Shown here one piece after another: positions 24,681 to 34,118 of a DNA stretch of 64,000 nt. The first letter of the stretch is position 1. Each line of letters starts with the position of its first letter. The stretch is from positions 124,001 to 188,000 of the forward strand of contig CAZABC010000001.1 in the NCBI GenBank assembly GCA_964483405.1, read 5' to 3'. The notes beneath the pieces were generated by a model, which was not told the DNA's origin, did not search any database, and saw only the letters and a program-made list of their open reading frames with translations. The position numbers and the translations under genes are program-made. Origin of the DNA: CAZABC01 sp964483405. GTDB taxonomy: Bacteria > Chloroflexota > Limnocylindria > Limnocylindrales > CSP1-4.

Positions 24681-25442
24681 TCACGGCGCGACTCCGGAGG
24701 ACCGCCGGCGCCCGCGCTCGCGCCGGAGGATGAACAGACTGACCGAGGCGACCCATGCCGGCAGCACCAGGATGACCCAGTCCCACACGCTGACGACGAG
24801 GAGGAGCAGGATCCCCAGCCCATAGCCCGACCAGGCGAACCACCGCGGGAATGCCCCGCTCCGCAGCCCGACGCTGCCGAGCGCGATGAGGAACACGGCC
24901 GCCGCGCGCGTCGCGAAGGCGAACAGCAGCGTGTACGCCAGGGCCCGGGTCGTCTCGACCTCGGCTGCGGTCGGTGCCCCGAGCCCAAGGTACCGGTAGC
25001 CGACCACGAGCGAGCCGGCGACCGCCGCGGCGGCGAACAGGAGGGCGACGAACAGGAGGCCGCCGCCGAAGAAGACCGTCGCGAAGAAGCGGTCCTCTCG
25101 CTCGCCGATCTGGTCGCGGATGACCGCGATGAACCACAGGAACATGATCCCGGCGAACGGCGCGAGGTAGAGCGCGCCCACGAACAGCCACGTGTCGCGA
25201 CCTTCGCTGAAGAGCACCTCGAGCTCGGCCCCGTCGGCCGCCGAGAGCGGCGAGCCCCGGATGAGCAGGAGCGCGACGGTGAACAGTGCCGCGAACAGGA
25301 GGCCGGCGATCCCGGCCGCCCAGGGGGCCCGCACCTGCACGCCTGCTCGGTCGATCGCGGTCGGGGGGGCCGGGTCGGCCAAGGCCGCTCCGGCCGGCGC
25401 CGTCTCGCCCGCAGCTCCGCCGTCGACCGCCTCGTCGTTCAT
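24681..25442 (-). CDS. Hypothetical membrane protein, 5-6 helices
   Basis: Unrecognised protein of 253 aa. An acidic, Ala/Gly-rich cytoplasmic N-terminus of about 40 residues is followed by hydrophobic segments at about 42-62, 88-108, 122-148, 168-188, 205-218 and 222-240. It ends in an Arg-rich tail. The pattern YLAPFAGIMFLWFIAVIRDQIG with FFGGGLLFVALLF resembles uncharacterised actinobacterial and chloroflexal membrane proteins. It lies upstream of no partner; the next gene on this strand, ettA, ends 55 nt before it. Confidence 0.7.
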   Translation of the reverse strand: MNDEAVDGGAAGETAPAGAALADPAPPTAIDRAGVQVRAPWAAGIAGLLFAALFTVALLLIRGSPLSAADGAELEVLFSEGRDTWLFVGALYLAPFAGIMFLWFIAVIRDQIGEREDRFFATVFFGGGLLFVALLFAAAAVAGSLVVGYRYLGLGAPTAAEVETTRALAYTLLFAFATRAAAVFLIALGSVGLRSGAFPRWFAWSGYGLGILLLLVVSVWDWVILVLPAWVASVSLFILRRERGRRRSSGVAP

Positions 25443-25497
25443 GCCAAGCCTCCTCGGAAGTCTCTTCGCGTCCCGGGTCCGCCCGACGCCGCGCCAA

Positions 25498-27174
<1,677 letters not shown>

Positions 27175-27183
27175 GACGGACCA

Positions 27184-27189
27184 AGCGTA
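27184..27189 (-). promoter_or_regulatory. -10 box of ettA
   Basis: TACGCT on the minus strand, 9 nt before the ettA ATG; divergent from the nitrilase box at 27214. Confidence 0.5.
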
Positions 27190-27213
27190 GCGGTCCGACG
27201 CCCGTCGCGGCGC

Positions 27214-27219
27214 TACCAT
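27214..27219 (+). promoter_or_regulatory. -10 box of the nitrilase gene
   Basis: TACCAT lies 11 nt before the ATG at 27231, predicting a 5' leader of only a few nucleotides for that start. If the conserved ATG at 27264 is used, the leader is about 40 nt. Confidence 0.45.
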
Positions 27220-27230
27220 CGGCCGGTGCG

Positions 27231-28067
27231 ATGCGCCCGACCCGGACCCGACCTCCGATCCGGATGACGACCCTCCGGATCGCCGTCGCCGCGACGCCAC
27301 CGACGGCCACCCTCGAGGAGGCCGTCCCGACGACGATCGCCGCCGTCGAGGAGGCCGGGCGCCTCGGCGCCGGGATCGTCTGCCTCCCCGAGACGACACT
27401 GCCCGGTCACCGGAGTCAGGCGCGCCGGGTCCCCGACGTCGACGCCGGTGCGCTGGAGCTCGCCTTCGACGCCGTCGCCCTGGCCGCCCGCTCGGCCGGT
27501 GTCGTCGCGATCGTCGGCGCCGAGCGACCGACGCCGGCCGGCCGCGAGATCGTCGCCCACGTCATCGGCGCGGACGGCTCGCGTCTCGGCCTGCAGGCGA
27601 AGACCCAGATCGACCCGAGCGAGGAGCGCGACTACGTGCCCGGGTCCGGCCGCCGGATCTTCACCGCCGCCGGGCTCACCTTCGGGGTCGCGATCTGCCA
27701 CGAGGCCTTCCGATACCCGGAGATCACCCGGTCGCTCGTGCTGGCGGGTGCCCAGGTCGTCTTCGTCCCGCATTGGGTGACGACCGACGACGGCTCGCTG
27801 CCCCGGCGGTGGGGCGACCCGGCCAACCCGTACAACGAGAAGGCGCTCATGTGTCGCGCCCTCGAGAACACGGTCTACGTCGCCGCGGCCAACGCGGCCG
27901 GACCGGACCAGGGCTCGATCACCGGGATCATCGCCCCCGACGGGACCCTCGTCGCGAGCCTGCCGTACGGCCAGGTCGGCGTCGTCACGGCCGACGTCGA
28001 CCGCTCCCTCGCCGATCGGCGGATGGCGCTCCGCTGGGATCCGGACCGGAGTCGGATCCCCGGTTGA
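27231..28067 (+). CDS. Nitrilase/carbon-nitrogen hydrolase family protein
   Basis: Cytoplasmic amidase-type enzyme of the nitrilase superfamily, 267-278 aa. Numbered from the conserved ATG at 27264, the Glu-Lys-Cys triad is E43 (LPETT), K113 (QAKTQIDP) and C145 (AICHEAFRYPE). The fold is complete, with the C-terminal GIIAPDGTLVASLPYGQVGVVTADVD. The first ATG (27231) adds an Arg/Pro-rich extension of 11 residues; the TACCAT box at 27214 supports the earlier start and homology the later one. Substrate unknown: aliphatic amides, carbamoyl compounds or deaminated glutathione are all possible. Confidence 0.88.
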   Translation: MRPTRTRPPIRMTTLRIAVAATPPTATLEEAVPTTIAAVEEAGRLGAGIVCLPETTLPGHRSQARRVPDVDAGALELAFDAVALAARSAGVVAIVGAERPTPAGREIVAHVIGADGSRLGLQAKTQIDPSEERDYVPGSGRRIFTAAGLTFGVAICHEAFRYPEITRSLVLAGAQVVFVPHWVTTDDGSLPRRWGDPANPYNEKALMCRALENTVYVAAANAAGPDQGSITGIIAPDGTLVASLPYGQVGVVTADVDRSLADRRMALRWDPDRSRIPG

Positions 28068-28123
28068 TGTGGCGTTAACGAAGGCCCGCTACGGTGCGAC
28101 CCGATCACGCCGTAGGAGGACCG

Positions 28124-28540
28124 ATGAGCGCCGTTGCCGACCACCTTCGCCGCGTCCCGCTGTTCGAGGGGATGACCGACTCGGCGATCGCCGCCGTCGC
28201 CGCCATCGCCGTCGAGGCCACCTACTCGGACGGGCAGACGATCGTCACGGAGGGCGACCCGGGCGACGCCTTCTACGTCATCACCGCCGGCCAGGTGACC
28301 ATCACCCGGGCCGGCACCGAGATCGCCCGCCTCGAGGCTGGCTCCTTCCTCGGCGAGGTCTCGCTCCTCGACGGGCGACCACGGACCGCGTCCGCGACCG
28401 CGGTCGGTCCGGTCGAGGCACTCGTCATCGGCCGCGAGGCGTTCCTCCACCTCCTCGACGAGCGGCCGGCCGTCCGCCTGTCGGTGCTGATGGCCCTGAC
28501 GGCTCGCATCCGGCGCGACGAGCGCGACGCGGTCCTCTAG
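28124..28540 (+). CDS. Cyclic nucleotide-binding domain protein (no HTH)
   Basis: Protein of 138 aa consisting of one CRP-like cNMP-binding domain: HLRRVPLFEGMTDSAIAAVA, GDAFYVITAGQVTI, EIARLEAGSFLGEVSLLDGRPRTASATA (phosphate-binding cassette) and HLLDERPAVRLSVLMALTARI. It stops where CRP/FNR regulators would continue into the DNA-binding helix-turn-helix, so it is probably a sensor or regulatory partner instead of a transcription factor. A TACGGT box (28090-28095) and a TAGGAGG ribosome site precede the ATG. Confidence 0.88.
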   Translation: MSAVADHLRRVPLFEGMTDSAIAAVAAIAVEATYSDGQTIVTEGDPGDAFYVITAGQVTITRAGTEIARLEAGSFLGEVSLLDGRPRTASATAVGPVEALVIGREAFLHLLDERPAVRLSVLMALTARIRRDERDAVL

Positions 28541-28589
28541 GCGCGATCGCCCGTGGATCTGCGGTCTGACCGACCAGCCGCGGGGCGCC

Positions 28590-28595
28590 TACACT
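28590..28595 (+). promoter_or_regulatory. -10 box of the 65-aa protein gene
   Basis: TACACT, 31 nt before the ATG at 28627, with an AAGGAGG ribosome site in between. This is a conventional leadered arrangement. Confidence 0.45.
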
Positions 28596-28626
28596 CGCCT
28601 CCCCTGCCACCGCAAGGAGGCCCACG

Positions 28627-28824
28627 ATGACAGACGCCCCGACCCCTCGCTCCGCTCCTCACTGGCATGACTGGCACTTCCAGGCAACGTCGATGGCCTC
28701 GGCCAGGACGGTCGTCCCGGTGACGATCGCCCTCTGCCGCGCCTGCGGCCTCATCAGGACGGCCGTCGCGCCGGTCCAGAGCGAGGGCCGGATCGACCTG
28801 CACGGCGACTGCCCGGGCCGATAG
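28627..28824 (+). CDS. Small hypothetical protein with CxxC
   Basis: Unrecognised 65-aa protein with its own TACACT promoter and a strong AAGGAGG ribosome site, which supports that it is real. It contains HWHDWHF near residue 12, CRACG (C37, C40) and a final GDC, a possible zinc site. Proteins of this size and shape with an early HDWHF-type stretch are found in related genomes only as hypotheticals, to my knowledge. Confidence 0.65.
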   Translation: MTDAPTPRSAPHWHDWHFQATSMASARTVVPVTIALCRACGLIRTAVAPVQSEGRIDLHGDCPGR

Positions 28825-28876
28825 GTCCCGCCCGCGGCCGGACCCGGCCGCCGGGTCTCCGGCGTCCCGCGTGCGC

Positions 28877-28882
28877 TACGCT
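28877..28882 (+). promoter_or_regulatory. -10 box of the flavodoxin gene
   Basis: TACGCT, 30 nt before the ATG at 28913. Confidence 0.4.
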
Positions 28883-28912
28883 GCGCCTCCGGGGTCTGTT
28901 CGATGGGAGCGC

Positions 28913-29422
28913 ATGTCAGCTCGGGTCCTCGTCGCCTATGCGACCAAGCTTGGCTCGACCGGGGAGATCGCCGAGGCGATCGCCCAGGTCCTGCGCGACA
29001 GCGGCCATCATGCGCTCGCCGTGCCGGCTCGCGACGTCAGCAGCCTCGACGGCTGGGACGCCGTGATTCTCGGCAGCGCCCTGTACGCCGCGTACTGGCA
29101 GAAGGACGCCCGCCGCTTCGCCGAGCGCTTCCGCGAGGAGCTCAAGGCCCGACCGCTGTGGCTGTTCAGCGGCGGCCCGCTCGATCGCCGCCTCGCGAAG
29201 GCCGACCAGCCGATCACGCCGCATGGTGCGGAGATCACCGCCGGGCTCGGCGCGCGCGGCCATCGGACGTTCGGGGGCCGGCTGTCGCCCGACGCGGCGG
29301 TCGATCCCCAGGTCCTCCAGACGCACCGCATCGGCGACTTCCGCGACTGGCAGTCGATCGTCGAGTACGGCTACCGGATCGGCAGGGAGCTCGACCGGAT
29401 GACGTTCCCGCCGTCGGGGTAG
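28913..29422 (+). CDS. Flavodoxin domain protein (HemG-like)
   Basis: FMN-binding flavodoxin fold protein of 169 aa. The phosphate loop is VLVAYATKLGSTGEIAEAIAQVL; the second FMN loop region reads AVILGSALYAAYWQKDARRFAE. The organisation (GSALYAGxWxxxARRF, then a LSPDAAVDPQ and DFRDWQSIVEYG tail) matches flavodoxin-type proteins annotated as protoporphyrinogen-oxidase-like, but the role in haem synthesis is unproven. The gene stands alone with its own TACGCT promoter. Confidence 0.85.
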   Translation: MSARVLVAYATKLGSTGEIAEAIAQVLRDSGHHALAVPARDVSSLDGWDAVILGSALYAAYWQKDARRFAERFREELKARPLWLFSGGPLDRRLAKADQPITPHGAEITAGLGARGHRTFGGRLSPDAAVDPQVLQTHRIGDFRDWQSIVEYGYRIGRELDRMTFPPSG

Positions 29423-29546
29423 CGGGCCGGGCGAGCGGTGCACCGTCGCCGCCATCTGGCCGCCCGGTCGGTCTGGCGTCGCGACGCCCGCCGAGGTGCA
29501 CCGCTCGAACGCCAGCCTGACCGTCGCCGATCACTCGAAGGGAGCG

Positions 29547-30155
29547 ATGACCGTGAAGCTGACCGCCATGATCTTCCTGACCCTCGACGGCGTGTACCAG
29601 GGCCCCGGACGCCCCGACGAGGACCGGCGCGGCGGGTTCGAGCGCGGCGGATGGCTGGCGCTGCACGCCGACGAGGAGATCGGGGACTTCATCACCTCGG
29701 TGTACGAGCGCGCCGACGCGCTGCTCCTCGGGCGCCGGACCTGGGGGATCTGGGCGGCGTACTGGCCACAGCACGACGACGATCCGTTCGGCCACGCCAT
29801 CAACGTCCGGCGGAAGTACGTCGCTTCGACCACGCTCACGAACCCGACGTGGCAGAACAGCCAGGTCATCGCCGGCGACGTCGAGGCGGCGGTCCGCGGG
29901 CTGAAGGCGATCCCGGGACGTGAGCTCCTCGTCCAGGGCAGCGGCGGCCTGCTCCGGTGGCTGCTCGAGCGCGACCTCGTCGACGAGCTCGACCTGCTGC
30001 TCTACCCCGTCGTGGTCGGTGACGGCCTGCGGCTCTTCCCCGAGCGCGGCCCGACCCACGACCTGTCGCTGGTCGAGTCGCGGTCGACCCCGTCCGGCGT
30101 GACGATCCAGACGTACCGACCGGCCGGGCGGGCGGCGCTCGGGACCCCCGGCTGA
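29547..30155 (+). CDS. DHFR/RibD C-terminal-like reductase family protein
   Basis: Predicted NAD(P)H-dependent reductase of 202 aa related to the RibD C-terminal domain and dihydrofolate reductase. It begins KLTAMIFLTLDGVYQGPGRPDED, followed by ALLLGRRTWGIWAAYWP, a KYVASTTL strand and the nucleotide-binding GRELLVQGSGGLLRWLLERDLVDELDLLLYPVVVGDG. ATG at 29547 has an AAGGGAG ribosome site. Stand-alone members of this family are common in Actinobacteria and Chloroflexota and have no agreed substrate; they are not true folate reductases. Confidence 0.88.
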   Translation: MTVKLTAMIFLTLDGVYQGPGRPDEDRRGGFERGGWLALHADEEIGDFITSVYERADALLLGRRTWGIWAAYWPQHDDDPFGHAINVRRKYVASTTLTNPTWQNSQVIAGDVEAAVRGLKAIPGRELLVQGSGGLLRWLLERDLVDELDLLLYPVVVGDGLRLFPERGPTHDLSLVESRSTPSGVTIQTYRPAGRAALGTPG

Positions 30156-30187
30156 GACCGCAGCACCTCGGCGCGACAGGTCCGCCT

Positions 30188-30574
30188 TCAGGCCCCAGGG
30201 GCCCGGCGCAGGCGTTCCAGTTCCCGGCGCAGGCGCTTGCTCGGCCGGCCCTCGCCCCGGACCGCCATGATCCCCGGCCGGACTTCCCTGACCACCGGCG
30301 GCGGGCTGTGATCCACGTAGCATGTCACCGCGACCGGGGCGCCGACCCGCGACTCGATCGGCCGCACGACCTCGAGGACGCGCTCGCGGCCGGCGATGAG
30401 CGCGTCGACCCGGTCGCCGGCGCGGACCTTCGTCGATGGCTTCGCCGGGCTCCCGTTCACGAGGACGTGGCCGGCATCACACAGCTGCGTCGCCGTCGGG
30501 CGCGTCTTCACGAGGCGTACCGCGCACAGCCAGCGGTCGATGCGGGTCTCGTCGGTTCCGGGGGGTTCAGCCAC
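30188..30574 (-). CDS. S4 domain RNA-binding protein (Hsp15-like)
   Basis: Protein of 128 aa. The S4 domain occupies residues about 10-75: TRIDRWLCAVRLVKTRPTATQLCDAGHVLVNGSPAKPSTKVRAGDRVD. A basic C-terminus (GRPSKRLRRELERLRR) completes an Hsp15/RlxS-like layout. E. coli Hsp15 binds stalled 50S subunits that still carry nascent chains and helps to recycle them. The GTG start overlaps the upstream methyltransferase stop by 8 nt, so the two are translated together. Confidence 0.88.
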   Translation of the reverse strand: MAEPPGTDETRIDRWLCAVRLVKTRPTATQLCDAGHVLVNGSPAKPSTKVRAGDRVDALIAGRERVLEVVRPIESRVGAPVAVTCYVDHSPPPVVREVRPGIMAVRGEGRPSKRLRRELERLRRAPGA

Positions 30575-31346
30575 GGCGGAGACGCCAGATGCTCTCGGCG
30601 GGCCAGCGCCTCGCCCAGGTGAGCGCATCGGCGTCGCGGTAGGTGCTCGTCGCGCCCGACAGCGGGCGCGGCTCGATGAGATCCTCGACGACGAAGCCGT
30701 TGACTCGGAACAGCCGGATCCACTCCCCGTACGGGAGCTGGTAGACGACGTCCTCGTCGTCGTCGATCCGGTGCAGGTCGAAGTAGTCCAGGACAAGCCG
30801 GTCGCCCGCCCGGTCGGCGCCGAGCGGCCAGCAGATCGTCTCGATCGGCGAGTGGTGGCTGAACGCGAAGAGACCGCCGGGCCGGAGCAGGCGGGAGGCC
30901 TCCGGGACGGTCCGATACGGGTCGGCGAAGGTCATCGCCCCGTGGTCGCAGAAGACGATGTCGAACGAGCGGTCGGGGAGCGGCACGGCCTCGGCGCTCG
31001 CGTTCACCAGCGGGAATTCCACGCGCGCCTCGGTCATCAGCCGGCGAGCGTGCTCGAGCTGGCGGGCGGACAGGTCCAGGCCGACCGGCCGGGCGCCGGC
31101 CCGAGCCAGGCCGATCGACCACTGCGCCGCCCCACAGCCGAGCTCGAGGACGTCCTTGCCCGCGACGTCGCCCAGGACGCGGAGGTCGGCCTCGGGAACG
31201 TGGCCGGTGCCCCAGGCCAAGCCGTCGGACGCCGCGAGCGTCGCCGCGTGCTTAGCCTGGTACTCGTCGCTGTAGGCGTCCCATGCGACGCGGCTGCGCT
31301 CGGCGTCGGGGGTCAGGTCGGGCGTCCCGGGTCTGTCGGTCGTCAT
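30567..31346 (-). CDS. Class I SAM-dependent methyltransferase (UbiE type)
   Basis: Small-molecule methyltransferase of 259 aa. SAM motif I is DVLELGCGAAQWSIGLARAGARPVGLDLS, with motif II SFDIVFCDHGAMTFADP and post-motif LRPGGLFAFSHHSP. The substrate domain is short. ATG at 31346 is set by a TACCAT box 6 nt upstream. Its coupling to the S4 protein could mean a ribosome-linked role, but methyltransferases of this type usually act on small metabolites. Confidence 0.85.
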   Translation of the reverse strand: MTTDRPGTPDLTPDAERSRVAWDAYSDEYQAKHAATLAASDGLAWGTGHVPEADLRVLGDVAGKDVLELGCGAAQWSIGLARAGARPVGLDLSARQLEHARRLMTEARVEFPLVNASAEAVPLPDRSFDIVFCDHGAMTFADPYRTVPEASRLLRPGGLFAFSHHSPIETICWPLGADRAGDRLVLDYFDLHRIDDDEDVVYQLPYGEWIRLFRVNGFVVEDLIEPRPLSGATSTYRDADALTWARRWPAESIWRLRRG

Positions 31347-31352
31347 CGGCGC

Positions 31353-31358
31353 ATGGTA
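31353..31358 (-). promoter_or_regulatory. -10 box giving a leaderless mRNA (methyltransferase-S4 unit)
   Basis: TACCAT on the minus strand, 6 nt before the ATG at 31346. Confidence 0.55.
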
Positions 31359-31413
31359 GCCGCCGACGGGACCCAGCTTCGATGACCGGCATCCGGGCCT
31401 GGGGGCGGTGCCC

Positions 31414-31419
31414 TAGACT
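31414..31419 (+). promoter_or_regulatory. -10 box of the hemerythrin gene
   Basis: TAGACT, about 40 nt before the ATG at 31459, with an AGGAGG ribosome site between them. Confidence 0.45.
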
Positions 31420-31458
31420 CCCCGGACAGCGGCCACCCCGTCCCCAGGAGGTCCGACC

Positions 31459-32181
31459 ATGACCCTGGACTACGTCTCCCTGCCCGGTGAGACCGTTCCG
31501 CCCGTTCCCGGCGGTCCGAAGCTGTGCAGCGGCGACGACATGCGCATCCTGCACAACGCGTTCCTGTGGGGATACCAAGAGGCGCCCGGGCTGGTGCGCG
31601 GCGCCCCCGCCGGTGACGTGGCGCGCAGCGAGTTCCTCGGTCAGTGGCTCGCCGATCTCGACGCGACGCTGCACACGCATCACGAGAGCGAGGACGAGCT
31701 CCTGTGGGACAAGCTCGAGCAGCGAGCGCCCGCCTGCGCGCTGCACGTCGGCCAGATGCGCGCGCACCACACGCAGGTCGCGGGGCTGCTCGAGGAGGCG
31801 AAGCCACTCCTCGCCCGATGGCGCGCGACGGCCGATCCGGCGGTCGGCGAACAGCTGGCCGATGCCTACGAGCGGATGCTCGAGCTGCTGAAGGTGCACC
31901 TGCGGCGTGAGGTGGTCGAGGTCATCCCGGTCGCGGAGCGGGTGGTCACCACGGCAGAGTGGACCGCGATGGCCGACCACAGTGTCGGGGCGATCCCGAG
32001 GAGCCGGCTCCTGCCGCAGCTCGGGATGCTGCTCGCAAGCTCCACGCCCGCAGACCGCGAGCGCTTCTACGCGGGGATGCCCCTCTCGGTGAAGGTGCTC
32101 TGGCGCCTGGTCGGCAAGCGCCAGTACGCGAAGCAGTTCCGGCTGCTGTTCCCGGGCAGGCCCGTCCCGCCGACGATCTGA
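31459..32181 (+). CDS. Hemerythrin-like HHE domain protein
   Basis: Predicted di-iron four-helix protein of 240 aa. Histidine and glutamate ligands occur in the expected order: RILHNAFLWG, THHESEDELLWDKLE, HVGQMRAHH and HLRREVVEVIPVAE. The last 70 residues (MLLASSTPADRERFYAGMPLSVKVLWRLVGKRQY) form an extra helical extension seen in actinobacterial HHE proteins. Likely roles are O2, NO or iron sensing; nothing nearby narrows this down. Confidence 0.88.
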   Translation: MTLDYVSLPGETVPPVPGGPKLCSGDDMRILHNAFLWGYQEAPGLVRGAPAGDVARSEFLGQWLADLDATLHTHHESEDELLWDKLEQRAPACALHVGQMRAHHTQVAGLLEEAKPLLARWRATADPAVGEQLADAYERMLELLKVHLRREVVEVIPVAERVVTTAEWTAMADHSVGAIPRSRLLPQLGMLLASSTPADRERFYAGMPLSVKVLWRLVGKRQYAKQFRLLFPGRPVPPTI

Positions 32182-32213
32182 CTGGCGCATCGGATCGCCT
32201 GACGTCGCTCGTG

Positions 32214-32245
32214 GCGGCGGCCCGGCGGCGAGCCGAGGCCGCCGC
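32214..32245. terminator. Hairpin between convergent genes
   Basis: A 9-bp GC-only stem (32214-32222 with 32237-32245) and a 14-nt loop lie in the 67-nt gap between the convergent hemerythrin gene and the membrane-protein gene. No U-tract. Confidence 0.45.
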
Positions 32246-32248
32246 GTG

Positions 32249-32941
32249 TCATCTTCCGCTGACGGTCTCCGCCTCGGGTCCCCTCGCAGGGATGCCGAAG
32301 AGCTGAAGCGCTGCAACGAGGAACAGCACCTGATCGAGCGTGTTGAGACTCTGCTCCACCCACTGGAGCGACTCCGTCTGGACGGATGCCCGGGCGAGCC
32401 CGTTCAGTGCGATGGTGATCGCGAGATAGGCGATGAAGAGCCACGCGAGCCGGGATCGACCGCGATGGCGTGCGAGAAGGAAGAGGCCAACGCTGACAAG
32501 GGCGACACCGCACGTCGCCGCGGCGAGCCAGATGAGTGGGACGAACCGACCGCCCGACGGGCCGAGGATGACCGTTGCCAGCACGAGCACGACGACCGTG
32601 GATGCGGCGACCAGCCATGGCGGCGTCCGGGCTCCCGTCGCGGTCGCGATGCCGCCACGTGCTCGCCAGACGACCGTCCCAAGGATGAGAAAGCCGGGCG
32701 CGAGCAGGACGTACAGGGCCCCGTGCAGGACTGCGACATCGGACCCGCCCGCTGCCACGACCAGCTTCCACGTAGCGCGCGCGAGTCCTGCCGATACGAT
32801 GAGGACGACTCCGAGGGCGGCCCAGGTCGCGAGCGCTGGCACGATCCTGCCGACATGCCAGGCGACGAGCCCCAGGCCGACCGCGGAAATGGCGACCGGT
32901 ACGAAGTCGTAGAGCGCGAGCGGGATGCTGGCGTCGGGCAT
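32249..32941 (-). CDS. Hypothetical seven-helix membrane protein
   Basis: Unrecognised protein of 230 aa with seven hydrophobic segments (about 10-30, 34-55, 70-92, 108-128, 133-155, 165-185 and 198-215) and short loops. The topology and LALYDFVPVAISAVGLGLVAWHVG start resemble uncharacterised 7-TM proteins of Chloroflexota and Firmicutes. It lacks a Schiff-base lysine motif, so it is not a rhodopsin. A TAGTGT box 7 nt before the ATG predicts a leaderless transcript. Confidence 0.75.
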   Translation of the reverse strand: MPDASIPLALYDFVPVAISAVGLGLVAWHVGRIVPALATWAALGVVLIVSAGLARATWKLVVAAGGSDVAVLHGALYVLLAPGFLILGTVVWRARGGIATATGARTPPWLVAASTVVVLVLATVILGPSGGRFVPLIWLAAATCGVALVSVGLFLLARHRGRSRLAWLFIAYLAITIALNGLARASVQTESLQWVEQSLNTLDQVLFLVAALQLFGIPARGPEAETVSGR

Positions 32942-32948
32942 GACGCAT

Positions 32949-32954
32949 ACACTA
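32949..32954 (-). promoter_or_regulatory. -10 box giving a leaderless mRNA
   Basis: TAGTGT on the minus strand, 7 nt before the ATG at 32941. Confidence 0.45.
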
Positions 32955-33117
32955 CCAGTCCAGCCGAGCCATGCGACCCTTGTACGGGAGATGACGCGAT
33001 GCCCAGCGACCGCGCCACGGCGGAGTGGAGCCGTGCGTCGGGCGCTCGGCGGCTCGCCTCCGGTCAGCGCTCCGCGCCTGCCAGCGTCGGGGCGATCGTC
33101 GTGACGGTGACCGGTCC

Positions 33118-33807
33118 GTGAGCGAGCTGCCGGATGTCCTCACGAGTCTCCTGCCCATCGTGGGGGCCGCTCTGGCCGGATATCTCGTCGGATCGATCTC
33201 GTTCGCAAGGATCGTCGGCGGCAGGGTCGCACGCGACCAGGACCTGACGGCAACGGAATACCAGATCGATTCCGCCGGAACCCGGATCGTCTCGCGCGGC
33301 GTCAGCCCGGCCGGCATCGGCTCTCGGGCCGGTGGGCGATGGGGATGCCTGACGGCGCTGCTCGACATCGCGAAGGCGTTCATCGTGACGATGGTGTTCG
33401 TGGTCGTCGCGCCCGGCAGCGGCGCGGAATATGCAGCCGCGACCGGCGCGGTGGTCGGTCACGCCTACCCGATCTACTACCGGTTCGTCGGAGGCTTCGG
33501 ACAGTCACCGATCCTCGGCTCGCTGCTCGCGCTCGACTGGATCGCGGTCCCGGTCGTGACGGTCGGTGGCTACGGCATCGGGATCCTCGTCGCGGACGCG
33601 CTGGTCGCCTACGAGGGATGGCCGCTGCTCGTCGTCCCGTGGGCGATCTGGCAGGGTGACGTGGGGTTGCTGGTCTACGCGGTCGTAGTGAACGCCGTGT
33701 ACTGGGTCCGCATGTGGCCGGAGGTGCGGCAGCGGATCGAGCACCAGCGTCGGGATCCACGGTCCTGGCGCGACCGCCTCGCCGAGATCCGGAAAGGCTA
33801 CATGTAG
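33118..33807 (+). CDS. PlsY-like glycerol-3-phosphate acyltransferase family protein
   Basis: Membrane protein of 229 aa with the PlsY layout: AALAGYLVGSISFARIVGG at the start, ALLDIAKAF, and GHAYPIYYRFVGGFGQSPILGSLLAL. PlsY transfers acyl groups from acyl phosphate to glycerol-3-phosphate. Here the conserved glycine-rich motif, normally KGGKGVATxxG, reads VGGFGQSPILG: the lysine and the GVAT part are replaced. The GTG at 33118 fits the conserved N-terminus; a frame extension upstream exists but looks non-coding. It may be a paralogue with changed chemistry instead of the housekeeping PlsY. Confidence 0.78.
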   Translation: MSELPDVLTSLLPIVGAALAGYLVGSISFARIVGGRVARDQDLTATEYQIDSAGTRIVSRGVSPAGIGSRAGGRWGCLTALLDIAKAFIVTMVFVVVAPGSGAEYAAATGAVVGHAYPIYYRFVGGFGQSPILGSLLALDWIAVPVVTVGGYGIGILVADALVAYEGWPLLVVPWAIWQGDVGLLVYAVVVNAVYWVRMWPEVRQRIEHQRRDPRSWRDRLAEIRKGYM

Positions 33808-33994
33808 CGGGCCGGTGAGCGTGGGCCGCGGGCGTGGGCCGGGAGGGCCAGCCGCCCGCGTCGTCCGAGAGCTGCTTCGGAGCGCCGGCCGCCGTGCGGA
33901 TGCGGCGTCAGGAGAAGGAGCCGCAGCAGTCCTTCTCGTCCAGGGTCCCACGGGGCCAGCGGAGCCGTTCTTCGACTCCGCGTTGCCGTCAGCG

Positions 33995-34070
33995 TGGCGC
34001 CCCCGGACGGATTCGAACCGCCGACGCAGGCCTTAGGACGGCCTCGCTCTATCCACTGAGCTACGGGGGC
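33995..34070 (-). tRNA. tRNA-Arg (CCT)
   Basis: A complete cloverleaf of 76 nt with encoded CCA. The acceptor stem is GCCCCCG/CGGGGGC, the D stem GCTC/GAGC, the anticodon stem AGGCC/GGCCT with loop GTCCTAA (anticodon CCT), and the T arm GGCGG-TTCGAAT-CCGTC with one G-T pair. The 187 nt between it and the PlsY-like gene hold nothing I recognise. Confidence 0.96.
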
Positions 34071-34118
34071 GTGGTCACCATCGTACCCCGCCTCCGGCTC
34101 CGGCGACCGCCGGTCGCC

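Noticed and set aside
29235..30323. Open frame of 362 codons on the minus strand opposite the flavodoxin and DHFR-like genes
   Set aside because: Composition is Gly/Arg/Pro repeats without domains; the plus-strand genes are well supported.
33815..34036. Plus-strand frame of 73 codons
   Set aside because: It runs into the tRNA-Arg gene and has no recognisable features.
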